A DNA stretch of 64,000 bases from Oscillospiraceae bacterium (GTDB lineage: Bacteria > Bacillota > Clostridia > Oscillospirales > Acutalibacteraceae): assembly GCA_022483045.1 (NCBI GenBank), contig JAKVOA010000002.1:364501-428500 (forward strand). Direction: 5' to 3'. Below the pieces are notes generated by a model. It did no database searches, was not told the origin of the DNA, and saw only the letters and a program-made list of their open reading frames with translations. Shown one piece after another: positions 1-8,364 of the stretch. A program made the translations under genes and the position numbers. The first letter of the stretch is position 1. Each line of letters starts with the position of its first letter.

Positions 1-158
1 GCGAGCAGGTTGAGATTCCGGTAAACGGTGCCTCGGCTGATTTTCGGGTCTTTTGCCCGTGCCAATTCGTAGATTTCGTCGGCGGTAGGGTGACTGTAAT
101 TGTTTTTCAGCAGGCTCAGTACCAAGCTGCGCTGCGGGCTTTTTCGTGTCTGTGCCAC
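1..158 (-). CDS. perR: PerR/Fur-family repressor, N-terminal part
   Basis: The gene runs off the left edge. It starts at GTG 158, chosen because AGGAGG sits about 8 bases upstream (166-171), only 15 bases after the catalase stop. The visible 52 residues form the winged-helix DNA-binding domain of the Fur family: QRSLVLSLLKNN, then HPTADEIYELAR, then the recognition helix GTVYRNLNLL. The metal sites lie outside the window. Sitting immediately downstream of a catalase on the same strand argues for a PerR-type peroxide sensor rather than an iron-sensing Fur; that subtype is inference. Co-transcription with katA would make the repressor part of its own regulon. Confidence 0.85.
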   Translation of the reverse strand, partial: MAQTRKSPQRSLVLSLLKNNYSHPTADEIYELARAKDPKISRGTVYRNLNLL

Positions 159-173
159 ATGGATTCCTCCTGG

Positions 174-1703
174 TTAGTTTTTCGGCGTTGTTGCCCTGTT
201 GAGTTCGTCATTGCTGAGCTTGGAAAGCGCAACGACCTTTTCCAGGTCAAGCCCCATCGCCTTAGCTGCCCGCTCGCCGTATTCTTTGTCGGCAAGATAG
301 CAGTGCGCCGCGTGGCGGTACTTGATGTTTTCTGTGACCGGGGCTATGTCGACCGCGGTATTGTGAATCAGCAGTTCTTTTTTGTCTTCAGTCATCACGC
401 GCCACAAATCGCCGCCCGCGCGGAAATCATCGTTGGTGGGGTCGTCTTTCGGGTCATATCGCCACATTGCACCCTCAAGGTCAAGCGGCGGCTCCATGAC
501 TTCCGGCTGTGCGGTCCAGACGCCGGCGCTGTTTGGGGTATAGGCAGGTGCACGGCCGTAGTTGCCGTCGGTGCGCATGGCGCCGTCGCGGTGGTAGTCA
601 GCCACACCGCCCTTTACGCCTTTTGCCTGGTTAACAGGAATCAGGCTGCTGTTGACACCGAGGCGGTAGCGCTGTGCGTCGCCGTAGACGAAAAGCCGCC
701 CCTGCAGGAATTTGTCCGGAGAGAAGCCGATGCCGGGTACAACATGCGCCGGCGTAAAGGCAGCCTGCTCTACTTCTGCAAAGTAATTTTCCGGCCAGCG
801 GTTCAGTTCCAGTTCACCCACCTCAATGAGCGGATATTCGGCGTGCCGCCAGATTTTGGTGATATCAAATGGATTTTCGTAGTGCTTTTTTGCCTGCTCT
901 TCTGTCATAATCTGCACGTACATGGTCCATTTAGGGAAATCCCCGCGCTGAATGGCGTCAAACAAGTCGCGGCCTGCGCTTTCGCGGTCTGCGGCGTTTT
1001 TCTGTGCCGCTTCTTCATTGGTCAGGTTTTTAATGCCCTGCTGTGTCTTAAAGTGAAATTTGCACCAGACCCGCTCGTTTTTCGTGTTGTAGAAAGAGAA
1101 GGTGTGCTCACCAAACAGGTGCATATGGCGGAAGCCATCCGGAATGCCGCGGTCCGACATGACAACCGTGACTTGGTGAAAACATTCGGGCAGCAGCGTC
1201 CAAAAATCCCAGTTATTCTGCGCGCTGCGCATACCGGTGTATGGGTCACGTTTGACCGCACGGTTTAAATCGGGAAAATTGTGGACATCGCGGATAAAGA
1301 AAGTGGGCGTATTGTTGCCAACCAAGTCCCAGTTGCCGTCCGGTGTGTAAAACTTCATTGCCACGCCGCGGATATCGCGCTCTGCGTCTGCGGCGCCGCG
1401 CTCGCCGGCCACTGTGGAAAAGCGGACAAAGCAGTCAGTCACCGCGCTAGGCTGCAGCACTTTGGCCCGGGTGTACTGAGAAATGTCGTGCGTAATCGTC
1501 AGTTTGCCGTATGCGCCCCAGCCTTTGGCGTGCATGCGGCGCTCCGGAATGACCTCGCGGTCAAAGTGCGCCAGTTTTTCCATCAGCCATACGTCCTGCA
1601 TCATGACCGGGCCGCGCGGCCCGGCAGTAATGGAATTTTCGTTGTCAGCCACCGGTGCGCCAACCTCATTTGTAAGTTTCTTGTACTTGTCGAATTCTGC
1701 CAT
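174..1703 (-). CDS. katA: Heme catalase (clade 3)
   Basis: Cytoplasmic monofunctional heme catalase that disproportionates H2O2. It has 509 residues, the usual small-subunit length. Visible active-site elements are His58 (in [12 protein letters not shown]), the [10 protein letters not shown] motif near residue 94, the distal Asn near 130-131 ([12 protein letters not shown]), and the proximal heme ligand Tyr340 in [23 protein letters not shown] lies ahead of ATG 1703. A PerR-type repressor follows 15 bases downstream, so the pair is probably one peroxide-inducible operon. A catalase in an otherwise anaerobic-looking gene set points to oxygen tolerance rather than respiration. No frameshift or missing key residue is seen. 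Confidence 0.95.
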   Translation of the reverse strand: MAEFDKYKKLTNEVGAPVADNENSITAGPRGPVMMQDVWLMEKLAHFDREVIPERRMHAKGWGAYGKLTITHDISQYTRAKVLQPSAVTDCFVRFSTVAGERGAADAERDIRGVAMKFYTPDGNWDLVGNNTPTFFIRDVHNFPDLNRAVKRDPYTGMRSAQNNWDFWTLLPECFHQVTVVMSDRGIPDGFRHMHLFGEHTFSFYNTKNERVWCKFHFKTQQGIKNLTNEEAAQKNAADRESAGRDLFDAIQRGDFPKWTMYVQIMTEEQAKKHYENPFDITKIWRHAEYPLIEVGELELNRWPENYFAEVEQAAFTPAHVVPGIGFSPDKFLQGRLFVYGDAQRYRLGVNSSLIPVNQAKGVKGGVADYHRDGAMRTDGNYGRAPAYTPNSAGVWTAQPEVMEPPLDLEGAMWRYDPKDDPTNDDFRAGGDLWRVMTEDKKELLIHNTAVDIAPVTENIKYRHAAHCYLADKEYGERAAKAMGLDLEKVVALSKLSNDELNRATTPKN

Positions 1704-1961
1704 AAAACAAACCTCCCTTTATGTGATATATAAAATTTACAAACCGAATCTTTAAAAATATCGGCGTGTACTGCAAAGGAACAATCTGCACAGGACTTTT
1801 ACGCCTGTCCGCGGCGGGGCAGCTTTCTTATACAAAAGGGTATACCGAATGCTTTTTTGGCTCTGCTGTTCTGGCACAGGCCGCGTATATTCTTTGCCGG
1901 GAAAAGCAGAGCTTTCGCCTTTCAGAGCATCTTTGCTTATAGGACTTTGCTTTCTGCGCTA

Positions 1962-1990
1962 AGCATACCATAATGGAATCTCACTGTCAA
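1962..1990 (-). promoter_or_regulatory. SigmaA-type promoter for catalase-perR
   Basis: On the minus strand, TTGACA (1985-1990) and TATGCT (1962-1967) are separated by exactly 17 bases. Transcription toward the catalase would start near 1955, giving an untranslated leader of about 250 bases. Just upstream of the -35, at 2011-2026, is an imperfect dyad (AACAAA-TAG-TTTGTAA), an AT-rich candidate for PerR or another repressor. The assignment to catalase rests on orientation and on there being no other gene between. Confidence 0.6.
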
Positions 1991-2050
1991 TAGCAGGACT
2001 CATTACTAATAACAAATAGTTTGTAAATTATCCGATAGTTTTGTCACAAG

Positions 2051-2099
2051 CAAAAAACAGCGGCCTAAATCCTGCTGTAGTACAGAATTCAGGCCGCTG
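2051..2099 (-). terminator. Rho-independent terminator of the nitroreductase gene
   Basis: Minus-strand hairpin with a 9-bp perfect stem (CAGCGGCCT at 2058-2066 paired with AGGCCGCTG at 2091-2099), followed by six T on the minus strand (A at 2052-2057). It lies 41 bases past the nitroreductase stop. Confidence 0.85.
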
Positions 2100-2139
2100 G
2101 GCTGTGCGATGCCAAGGACTGGGCTGCTGTTGTGTTGCC

Positions 2140-2802
2140 TTACAAGCACTTGCGGCCAGAGCCGGCCTCAAAGTGGTACTTTACAATACCGAGGTCTATT
2201 TTGGAGTATGGCCCGCCGAGATTGACCGCTTTTGCGGTGTCACCGGAGAGCTCAAACCGGAATTTCTGCTGATTCATGGCGGTTGGGGCAAGGGCGGCCG
2301 CCTTTACGCCCGCTGTAAACCACGCCGGAAGGGTGCCCCCTGCCGGGCAAAATGCGGACAAGGGTTTCGACTGGTGCGGGATGCCCTGTGTTTCGCCGTA
2401 GCCGAGAGACAGCACGCAGACAAGGCTTTCGCCGGAAGTGACCGTGCAGCTCTTTTTGGCGGTGCCTTTGGAAAAGCTCATGGCGACCCAGCAGGTATTA
2501 AGCCCCAGGCACTGCGCTTTCAGGGCGGCACGTTCACCGTAATAGCCTAGCTTTTCCTCTAGGCCGGGGCTTTTTTTGCCAACGAGGGCAATGTAATTTT
2601 GTACTTCATGGAAATTTCCGTAATGCGCCATCATACTATCAAAGGCTTTCGGCTCATTTGTGACCAGCTGAATATGCAGGCCCCCCTCTTGGTTGCAGGC
2701 GGCGATTTCACGGTTTAGTTCCTGCACAAGGTCTGCGGGAATGGGCTTTTTAAGGTAACTGCGTACAGCGTGGCGCGCTTCGATTGATTCTAAAATTGTC
2801 AT
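2140..2802 (-). CDS. Nitroreductase-family protein (TM1586 type)
   Basis: FMN-dependent nitroreductase-fold protein of 220 residues. The N-terminus (TILESIEARHAVRSYLKKPI) is the typical start of this fold, where Arg and Ser contact the FMN phosphate. The middle (YGERAALKAQCLGLNTCW) and the late APTAMNQQKFRF segment match the putative TM-nitroreductase subfamily, a single chain covering two half-folds. A good AGGAG precedes ATG 2802. The substrate cannot be deduced; reduction of nitro compounds or quinones with NAD(P)H is the family role. The gene lies 22 bases downstream of the MBL hydrolase start on the same strand and has its own terminator. Confidence 0.8.
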   Translation of the reverse strand: MTILESIEARHAVRSYLKKPIPADLVQELNREIAACNQEGGLHIQLVTNEPKAFDSMMAHYGNFHEVQNYIALVGKKSPGLEEKLGYYGERAALKAQCLGLNTCWVAMSFSKGTAKKSCTVTSGESLVCVLSLGYGETQGIPHQSKPLSAFCPAGGTLPAWFTAGVKAAALAPTAMNQQKFRFELSGDTAKAVNLGGPYSKIDLGIVKYHFEAGSGRKCL

Positions 2803-2823
2803 GTTTTTCTCCTGTCTGCTGTT

Positions 2824-3630
2824 TTACAGCGAAATGACCTGTTCTTTTACTTCGGGGTCGTGGTTGGCAAATAGGCCGATGCAGTTTGGGTCAGCGGCGA
2901 GGGCGAGCATATAATCCAATGATTTTTCTGCGAGTGCGCGGTCTACAGTAAAGCCGGGAATGATATGCTCACGCAGATTTTTCTGCGTATAGAAAGTGTC
3001 GCCCGCAATGGCGGCGTATTTGCCGCCGCTCTGTACGAGCGTTGTCACCAGCCCATGGGTGTGGCCTGGAGTATTGACAAAGACAACACTGCCGTCGCCA
3101 AATAAATCGTACGATTTCCCGACTGGGCCGATTCCTGTTTTCTGAAACACAAAAGGCTCGATTTTTGCAAAGGACCAGTTGCTTTTGACATAGCGGAAAA
3201 AGTACCGCTTTGAGTCCGCGTATTCTTCTGCCGAGGCCATCACGTGCTTTGCGCCTTTCAGCAGTTCCAGCCCGCTGGTGTGGTCAAAATCCATGTGGGA
3301 AAACACAATATAAGAAAGGTCGGCGGCGGTCATGCCCAGGGCCTCCAGCTTTTTGTCAATGGACTCACCCTTGTGGATGACCGGCGTGCTGATGCCGTTG
3401 AGCAGGCCGAAAAAGCGCTTTGGCGGTTCGGTAATATAGCGGGAGCTCCAGCCGGTGTCGATGAGAATATTGCCCTTTGGGTGCTCGATCAGATAAGCAG
3501 AGACTGCAAGCTCTGTCTTTTTATCCTTTCCGCGGAACCACCCGAGCGGCGCAAGCGGATTTTTTTCTTTATACGGAATGCTTTGGTCCACAATGACGCT
3601 TCCGGTATGAAAAATGTGTATTCGCATCAT
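2824..3630 (-). CDS. Metallo-beta-lactamase-fold hydrolase, lactonase-like
   Basis: A 268-residue MBL-fold hydrolase close in layout to the N-acyl-homoserine lactonase (AiiA/AhlM) group. The dinuclear metal site is visible: SHMDFDHTSG (HxDxDH motif, about residue 113), GHTHG, the bridging Asp in AGDTFYT and the final His in FANHD. It lacks a signal peptide, so it is probably cytoplasmic. Its ATG overlaps the stop of the upstream ArsR-type regulator by 4 bases, so the two are translationally coupled. The true substrate (lactone, thioester or other ester) cannot be read from the sequence. Confidence 0.75.
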   Translation of the reverse strand: MMRIHIFHTGSVIVDQSIPYKEKNPLAPLGWFRGKDKKTELAVSAYLIEHPKGNILIDTGWSSRYITEPPKRFFGLLNGISTPVIHKGESIDKKLEALGMTAADLSYIVFSHMDFDHTSGLELLKGAKHVMASAEEYADSKRYFFRYVKSNWSFAKIEPFVFQKTGIGPVGKSYDLFGDGSVVFVNTPGHTHGLVTTLVQSGGKYAAIAGDTFYTQKNLREHIIPGFTVDRALAEKSLDYMLALAADPNCIGLFANHDPEVKEQVISL

Positions 3631-4004
3631 GGTGCTTCGTCCTCCTTCAGCCGCGGGTAGCCGAATGCGTTGGCGTGGGTAACCACCGCGTCCACGTGGT
3701 TAATCAGATTTTTCAGGCCGCCCCAGCAGCTTTTATCGGCGTCTACATAGTAAAAATTCATTGTCCCCACGCGGTGCATATTGATGAGCTTGGCGTCTTT
3801 TAAAATCTGCAGATGGTGAGAGACCGCAGGACGCGAAAGATGCGTGCATTTTGTGATTTCGGGCACACGCATGCCCACGGTTTCATTTTGCAGCAGAGCA
3901 ACTACGATTTGCTGCCGGGTTTCGTCGCCGAGCGCAATAAAGACTTTGCGGTAATTTAAAAATTCCTTTGCCAGCTGCCGGCGCTGCTGTGCACATTCGT
4001 CCAT
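3627..4004 (-). CDS. ArsR-family winged-helix regulator
   Basis: A 125-residue ArsR/SmtB-type repressor. ALGDETRQQIVVALL opens the domain and LSRPAVSHHLQILKDAKLI is the recognition helix and wing lead-in. No CxC metal-binding motif is present in the expected helix, so it may not sense a metal. ATG 4004 is preferred over an in-frame GTG at 4022 because GGAGGGG lies between them at the right distance. It overlaps the MBL hydrolase by ATGA and is expected to control both genes through the inverted repeat just upstream. Confidence 0.8.
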   Translation of the reverse strand: MDECAQQRRQLAKEFLNYRKVFIALGDETRQQIVVALLQNETVGMRVPEITKCTHLSRPAVSHHLQILKDAKLINMHRVGTMNFYYVDADKSCWGGLKNLINHVDAVVTHANAFGYPRLKEDEAP

Positions 4005-4020
4005 CCCTTTCCCCTCCTGC

Positions 4021-4049
4021 ACAATGGTTTTATTGTTTGAACCATTGTA
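4021..4049 (-). promoter_or_regulatory. Operator and extended -10 promoter of the ArsR/MBL pair
   Basis: A perfect 9-bp inverted repeat (ACAATGGTT at 4021-4029, AACCATTGT at 4040-4048) overlaps a minus-strand extended -10 element, TGGTACAAT (TACAAT at 4044-4049). Binding of the ArsR-type regulator here would block its own promoter. The match to a consensus -35 is weak, as is usual for an extended -10 promoter. Confidence 0.6.
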
Positions 4050-4164
4050 CCATATATTTTCTGTAAAAGCGCAATGGAAAAGAAAATCAAGACCATTGCG
4101 GCGTTGGTTTCAGTTTTGCTTGTGCTATCTGTCCTTTTTATAGTAAGATACAAAAAGAGTTATT

Positions 4165-4195
4165 TGAAACCCTGTACCAAACAAATGCTCTGTAA
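4165..4195 (+). promoter_or_regulatory. Possible ECF-type promoter of the sigma factor operon
   Basis: TGAAAC at 4165-4170 followed after about 17 bases by CTCTGTAA resembles the GAAC-type -35 and the CGTC-type -10 of ECF promoters. It lies about 75 bases upstream of the sigma gene and would make it autoregulated. The -10 half is a loose match. Confidence 0.3.
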
Positions 4196-4268
4196 AAAGG
4201 ACCAACTTTTTTATTTTTTCTGCGTGTAAAGAAATAGGCAGAAAAAATCGGAGAAGGAGGAGGAAACA

Positions 4269-4874
4269 TTGAATGAAAAATCGCTGATAAAAGCCTGCCA
4301 AAAAGGCGACCGACAGGCGTTTGAGGAACTCATTCAATTATTCTATCCCTATGTTTCCAAATTCCTGCTCAAAACAACCTGCGACAGGCCTTTGTCAGAG
4401 GATTTGACACAGGAAACTTTTCTCAAAATGATACGCGGCATTGAAAAATACGACCCGGGCGGCGGTGCGGCGTTTGGCACATGGCTGGTGGCAATCGCAA
4501 AAAACTGCTATATCGACTACCTGCGCCGAAACCGCGCAGAGTTTGCCGATTTTGACGAGATGCAGCTAGAGGACACAGCAGACATGGTCGGCGGCGTGCT
4601 TCAGAAAATGCAGTATGAAGAAGCGCTGAAAGCCCTTGAAACCCTGCCCGAAGAGCAGAGGCTTGCCATTCGCCTGAAGTATGAGGAAAATCTGACGCTG
4701 GCAGAGATTGCAGAGCGGGTTGGCGTGCCGCCCAAAACCATTAAAAGCCGTATACATGACGGTACAGTAAAGCTGCGGCGTATTCTAAATGCGAAAGAGA
4801 GGACTGACGGTCATGGAAATGAATGCACAAAAAATGATTTCCCTGCTCACCCCGGAGATCGACCGAAAATGTGA
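4269..4874 (+). CDS. ECF-type RNA polymerase sigma factor
   Basis: A 201-residue sigma-70-family factor with only regions 2 and 4. Region 2 includes SEDLTQETFLKMIRGIEKY and the DNA-melting stretch FGTWLVAIAKNCYIDYLRR. Region 4 is ALETLPEEQRLAIRLKYEE followed by the helix-turn-helix LAEIAERVGVPPKTIKSRIH. The start is TTG 4269, directed by GGAGGAGG; the nearby ATG at 4273 is out of frame. The last 62 bases overlap the next gene in another frame, suggesting coupled translation with the likely membrane partner. Confidence 0.9.
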   Translation: MNEKSLIKACQKGDRQAFEELIQLFYPYVSKFLLKTTCDRPLSEDLTQETFLKMIRGIEKYDPGGGAAFGTWLVAIAKNCYIDYLRRNRAEFADFDEMQLEDTADMVGGVLQKMQYEEALKALETLPEEQRLAIRLKYEENLTLAEIAERVGVPPKTIKSRIHDGTVKLRRILNAKERTDGHGNECTKNDFPAHPGDRPKM

Positions 4875-5100
4875 GCAGATTCAACAGGCCAGAAAAGAAA
4901 AGACGCAGGTGCGGCTTTTTGTGCTGCTTTGCGCGGCGGCGCTGATTATTCCAACCGTCTTTGTGTTTTTTGGCATCAGCCTTGCGGCAATTCTGACACC
5001 GGTGCTGTTTTTAGCTGCCGCGTTTCTGCTGCTTTCGCCGATTCTGATTCGCCAACAAGGGGGAGAAATGTATGAACAGGCTCGTAAAACTTCTGTCTAA
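4813..5100 (+). CDS. Small membrane protein, possible anti-sigma partner
   Basis: A 95-residue protein with a charged N-terminal cytoplasmic part of about 32 residues (rich in E, K, Q) followed by two adjacent membrane segments (LFVLLCAAALIIPTVFVFF and AILTPVLFLAAAFLLLSPIL). It is not a recognisable zinc-binding anti-sigma factor, since it has no HxxxCxxC motif. Its position, overlapping the sigma gene and the next membrane protein, is the argument for a role in holding the sigma factor at the membrane; this is inference. GAGAGGA precedes ATG 4813. Confidence 0.6.
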   Translation: MEMNAQKMISLLTPEIDRKCEQIQQARKEKTQVRLFVLLCAAALIIPTVFVFFGISLAAILTPVLFLAAAFLLLSPILIRQQGGEMYEQARKTSV

Positions 5101-5992
5101 ATGGAAATTTAAGAGAATTGCGATTATTTATGTGATTTTGCTTTTGGCGGCGGCAGTAGGCTGTGCCGCCTCTCTCGGAATTGTGTTTCAGGGGCGCATT
5201 TCCTTTGCCATGCAGTATGCAAACGTCAGCGAAGCGGCCGAAAAATCCACTTCTGCAGAATTGACCGCTGAAATCAATAAACTGGCTTCCTCTTCCTCTG
5301 ATGTAGTGGACATTTTGGTACTCAACCATAAAAACGATGTCACCTATTCTGCAAAAAAATCTGTTTTCAACCAAAGCACCTTTAACCTGACAAAAAGCAG
5401 TGCAGATAAAAACTACCTTTCCAGCGCACAGAACCCCAATGTTGTTTTTAAGTACGTTAAAGGGGAAGAATTCCTGTTTTCCTCTGTCTTTAATAAGGAT
5501 TTCGGCAGTGTCCGCAGCGAATACAAGGACGACAGTTTTTATGAAAACGGTTTTTCCGACAAGACCGTCTACATGCTCAGCTACCTTGGCGAAAAGCAGA
5601 GCGGCAATAAAGTGTATATCATTACAAGTCCGACTTCTGTGCCCGGCGGCACGCTGGCCTTAAAAATCACAGCAGCTGTCGCGATGCTGTTCTTTATGAT
5701 TTACTGGGTGCTGCTGGCCCTGTGGGCGGTGCAGAATGCCGCCAAAGCAAAGCTGTATCCGCTCTTTTGGGGCATTATTGTCCTGCTGACAAACCTGGCG
5801 GGTGTTATTGTGTACCAGCTTTATAAACGCGGCAACGCGACCTGTGCACACTGCGGCGCTTCGCAGAGCAAGAGTCATCTCTACTGTACCAGCTGCGGAG
5901 AAAAAATGGGCGATACCTGCGCACACTGCGGTGCACATCTCTCGCCCCGCGACCGTTTCTGCCCCAGATGCGGAAAAGAAATTGAAAAATAA
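5072..5992 (+). CDS. Membrane protein with extracellular domain and double zinc ribbon
   Basis: A 306-residue protein. An N-terminal membrane segment (about 15-35) is followed by an extracytoplasmic domain of about 150 residues, two more membrane segments (about 195-215 and 225-247), and a cytoplasmic C-terminus with two zinc ribbons: CAHCG-CTSCG and CAHCG-CPRCG. GGGGGAG precedes ATG 5072, which overlaps the upstream gene by 29 bases. Together with the sigma factor and the small membrane protein it looks like a three-part envelope-sensing unit. Which signal the external domain reads is unknown. Confidence 0.7.
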   Translation: MNRLVKLLSKWKFKRIAIIYVILLLAAAVGCAASLGIVFQGRISFAMQYANVSEAAEKSTSAELTAEINKLASSSSDVVDILVLNHKNDVTYSAKKSVFNQSTFNLTKSSADKNYLSSAQNPNVVFKYVKGEEFLFSSVFNKDFGSVRSEYKDDSFYENGFSDKTVYMLSYLGEKQSGNKVYIITSPTSVPGGTLALKITAAVAMLFFMIYWVLLALWAVQNAAKAKLYPLFWGIIVLLTNLAGVIVYQLYKRGNATCAHCGASQSKSHLYCTSCGEKMGDTCAHCGAHLSPRDRFCPRCGKEIEK

Positions 5993-6041
5993 AGAAGTTC
6001 GTAAAAATACGGCCTGCATGACTGCCAAAGAATGCAGCGCA

Positions 6042-6076
6042 AAATCCCCGGTCCCTGTGGAACCGGGGATTTTTAT
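6042..6076 (+). terminator. Terminator after the sigma factor operon
   Basis: An 11-bp perfect stem (AAATCCCCGGT at 6042-6052, ACCGGGGATTT at 6062-6072) followed by T. It closes the three-gene operon. Confidence 0.85.
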
Positions 6077-6195
6077 GTTTTTTTACGCGAAATACCAACC
6101 TGCGGCAGCTTTCTGCGTATCACAAAGGAAAACAGCTGTAGAAGAATCAATATAGGCGGCCGGTGCATAAAGCCGCGGCAAAAGGGGTATTAGAA

Positions 6196-7101
6196 ATGGT
6201 TTACAATTTGATCAGCGGATTCTGTATGGCACTTGCCGACAGCGTTCCCGGTGTTTCCGGCGGAACGATTGCCTTTGTCATGGGTTTTTACGATACGCTT
6301 ATTACGTCCCTCAGCAATCTGTTTCACGGCACAAAAGAAGAGCGGCGAAACGGGCTGAAGTTTTTGGCGAAGCTGGGGCTTGGCTGGGTTGTCGGTATGG
6401 CGCTTGCCGTATCGCTTTTGGCAGGTGTGTTTACCAGTGGAATTTACTTGGTAAGTTCACTGTTTCTCGGCTTTGTGCTGGCCTCGATTCCGCTGATTGT
6501 TGCGGAGGAAAAGGAGTCGATTATCGGGCAGTACAAAAACATACCGTTTGCAGTGCTGGGCGCCGCGCTGGTGATACTGCTGTCGTCTTTCAATCTCTCT
6601 TCTTCCGTACACAACCTTGGCTTTACGCCCGGCACAGCGCTCTATACGGTGCTTGCCGGAATGCTCGCCATTTCCGCGATGGTGCTGCCGGGTATTTCCG
6701 GCTCAACGCTTCTCATGACCTTTGGTCTGTATGTGCCGGTTATTACCGGTGTGAAGGAAATTCTGCATCTTCATTTCAGCAGCCTGTGGCTGATTGTGTG
6801 CCTTGCAATTGGCATTTTGGCGGGTGTTGTGCTGACTATGCGCGGTATTAAAAACCTGCTGGACCACCACCGCAGCGCAGCGGTCTATGCAATTTTGGGG
6901 ATGATGGTGGGTTCTCTTTACGCGATTGTATTGGGGCCGACAACCTTGAAAGTGCCGCAGCACAGCATGACGGTTTCAGATTTTAACATCTGGCTTTTCT
7001 TAGTCGGGTGCCTTGCCGTACTTGGGCTGTATGGCCTAAAGGTTTTCATGAAAAAACAAAAGGAGACAAACAAAGATGCTGAATTGGATTCAGAGTGCTG
7101 A
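6196..7101 (+). CDS. DUF368 polyprenyl-phosphate transporter (PopT family)
   Basis: A 301-residue polytopic membrane protein of the DUF368 family. The signature LADSVPGVSGGTIAFVMGFY lies near residue 14, and the repeat-like LPGISGSTLLMTFGLY near residue 165. The family is now known as one of two widespread groups of undecaprenyl-phosphate translocases that bring the lipid carrier back across the membrane. ATG 6196 is preferred because AAAGGGG precedes it; an in-frame GTG at 6163 would add 11 residues without a good site. It overlaps the following PAP2 phosphatase by 26 bases, which fits a joint role in carrier-lipid recycling. Confidence 0.85.
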   Translation: MVYNLISGFCMALADSVPGVSGGTIAFVMGFYDTLITSLSNLFHGTKEERRNGLKFLAKLGLGWVVGMALAVSLLAGVFTSGIYLVSSLFLGFVLASIPLIVAEEKESIIGQYKNIPFAVLGAALVILLSSFNLSSSVHNLGFTPGTALYTVLAGMLAISAMVLPGISGSTLLMTFGLYVPVITGVKEILHLHFSSLWLIVCLAIGILAGVVLTMRGIKNLLDHHRSAAVYAILGMMVGSLYAIVLGPTTLKVPQHSMTVSDFNIWLFLVGCLAVLGLYGLKVFMKKQKETNKDAELDSEC

Positions 7102-7648
7102 CTGGTTTCTTCTGCAGTGGGTGCATGCTCACCTGCAGTGCGGATTTTTAGATTTCATAATGCCTAAAATCAGTGCGCTGGGTAATGTTGGTGCGGTCTG
7201 GCTGCTCGCGGCCGCGGTCCTGCTTTTCACAAAAAAATACCGCAAATTCGGCCTGATGATCATTGTGGGAATTGCGGCGGATTTCGTGCTTGGCAATCTG
7301 ATCTTAAAGACGCTGACTGCGCGCCCGCGCCCTTGCTGGATTGACACAAGCGTGCAGATGCTGGTTTCGGTGCCGACAGATTATTCTTTTCCGTCCGGGC
7401 ATACGCTGGCTTCGGTGACTGCAGCTGTGCTGCTTATGAAAGCCAACCGAAAGTTTGCGTTTGCGGCAGTTCCGCTGGCCGTGCTGATTGCATTTTCGCG
7501 GCTCTACCTTTACCTGCATTTTCCGTCAGATGTTTTGGCGTCGGTGCTGTTTGGCATTCTGACCGCCGCAGCGGCTTTTTGGTGCGTCAATCAAGTTTAC
7601 CCGCTTTTGGCAGGCGGATTTCCGCAGAAAGACAAACCCCGCGCGTGA
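7076..7648 (+). CDS. PAP2-family phosphatase, likely undecaprenyl pyrophosphate phosphatase
   Basis: A 190-residue membrane phosphatase with the three PAP2 signature motifs: KTLTARPRP (KxxxxxxRP), FPSGHT (PSGH) and SRLYLYLHFPSD (SRxxxxxHxxxD). Five to six membrane segments are visible. AAAGGAG precedes ATG 7076, inside the end of the DUF368 gene. In this context the natural substrate is undecaprenyl pyrophosphate (BcrC-like role), dephosphorylated outside the cell before DUF368 returns the monophosphate; this pairing is inference from gene order. Confidence 0.85.
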   Translation: MLNWIQSADWFLLQWVHAHLQCGFLDFIMPKISALGNVGAVWLLAAAVLLFTKKYRKFGLMIIVGIAADFVLGNLILKTLTARPRPCWIDTSVQMLVSVPTDYSFPSGHTLASVTAAVLLMKANRKFAFAAVPLAVLIAFSRLYLYLHFPSDVLASVLFGILTAAAAFWCVNQVYPLLAGGFPQKDKPRA

Positions 7649-7710
7649 AAGCTGTTTTTGGCTGCTGAGCGCATGCGCTGAAAAGATCAGGAAATTGAGA
7701 AATCGCACAA

Positions 7711-7755
7711 GGAAAGGACCCGGAAGCTTAGTGCGGCAGCTTCCGGGTCCTTTCC
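7711..7755. terminator. Long bidirectional terminator
   Basis: An 18-bp perfect inverted repeat (7711-7728 with 7738-7755, 9-base loop) stands between the convergent PAP2 and HdeD genes. A- and T-rich flanks on both sides suit termination from either direction. Confidence 0.85.
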
Positions 7756-7771
7756 TATATTTGTTAAAAAT

Positions 7772-8296
7772 TTATTTTTTTTCAGGAAGTGTAATGCTTG
7801 TTACCAAATCCATCACGCCGCTGATGCAGAGGCCAATGCCCACCGCGCGCACCAGCACAACAGCGGTCGAGAAGGGGTTTGCCATCATCACGATACCCAG
7901 AATTACATTGATGACTGCAAAAAGAATGACCATCCAGCCCTTTTTCTTTTCTATTTGAAAAGCGTCGGGGGCGTCCATAAATTCACGGACGCCGTTTATG
8001 ACAATGAGAAGCCCGAGAATAAACGGCATAACGGAAATGACAGACTTCATGCATGCAAAAATGATAATGCTCAAAACAATTTGTATGATTCCTAAAACCA
8101 GACTGTTTTTTGGCGCGAGCGCATCGGTGCGGTGCGAGCAGTACGCAATGACATTAGAGATGCCCAGCACAGCAAGAATCACGCCGATGATAATGGCGAT
8201 AACTTTCAGTGTGCCAGAGGGCGCCGCAATCAGCAAAATGCCGAGCAGAATGTACAAAATCGGGTTTGTGAAGTTTATGAATTGTTCCTTTTTCAT
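7772..8296 (-). CDS. HdeD-family (DUF308) membrane protein
   Basis: A 174-residue protein of about six short membrane segments arranged as two-helix repeats (for example ILYILLGILLIAAPSGTLKV and LGIIQIVLSIIIFACM), the pattern of the HdeD/DUF308 family. Enterobacterial HdeD is linked to acid resistance; in Clostridia the role is unknown. AAAGG precedes ATG 8296. It lies downstream of the HxlR regulator on the same strand, 68 bases away, so it may be a target of that regulator. Confidence 0.75.
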   Translation of the reverse strand: MKKEQFINFTNPILYILLGILLIAAPSGTLKVIAIIIGVILAVLGISNVIAYCSHRTDALAPKNSLVLGIIQIVLSIIIFACMKSVISVMPFILGLLIVINGVREFMDAPDAFQIEKKKGWMVILFAVINVILGIVMMANPFSTAVVLVRAVGIGLCISGVMDLVTSITLPEKK

Positions 8297-8364
8297 GGAT
8301 GATTTTCCTTTCAGCTTTGTTTGTCCCCACTGCAGGGCGCTTTTCTTAGAGCGGGGCCGCTTGG

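Noticed and set aside
90-1268. Long rightward open frame opposite the catalase gene
   Set aside because: It is antisense to a well-supported catalase, has no binding site, and reads as low-complexity Phe/Val/Cys-rich sequence.
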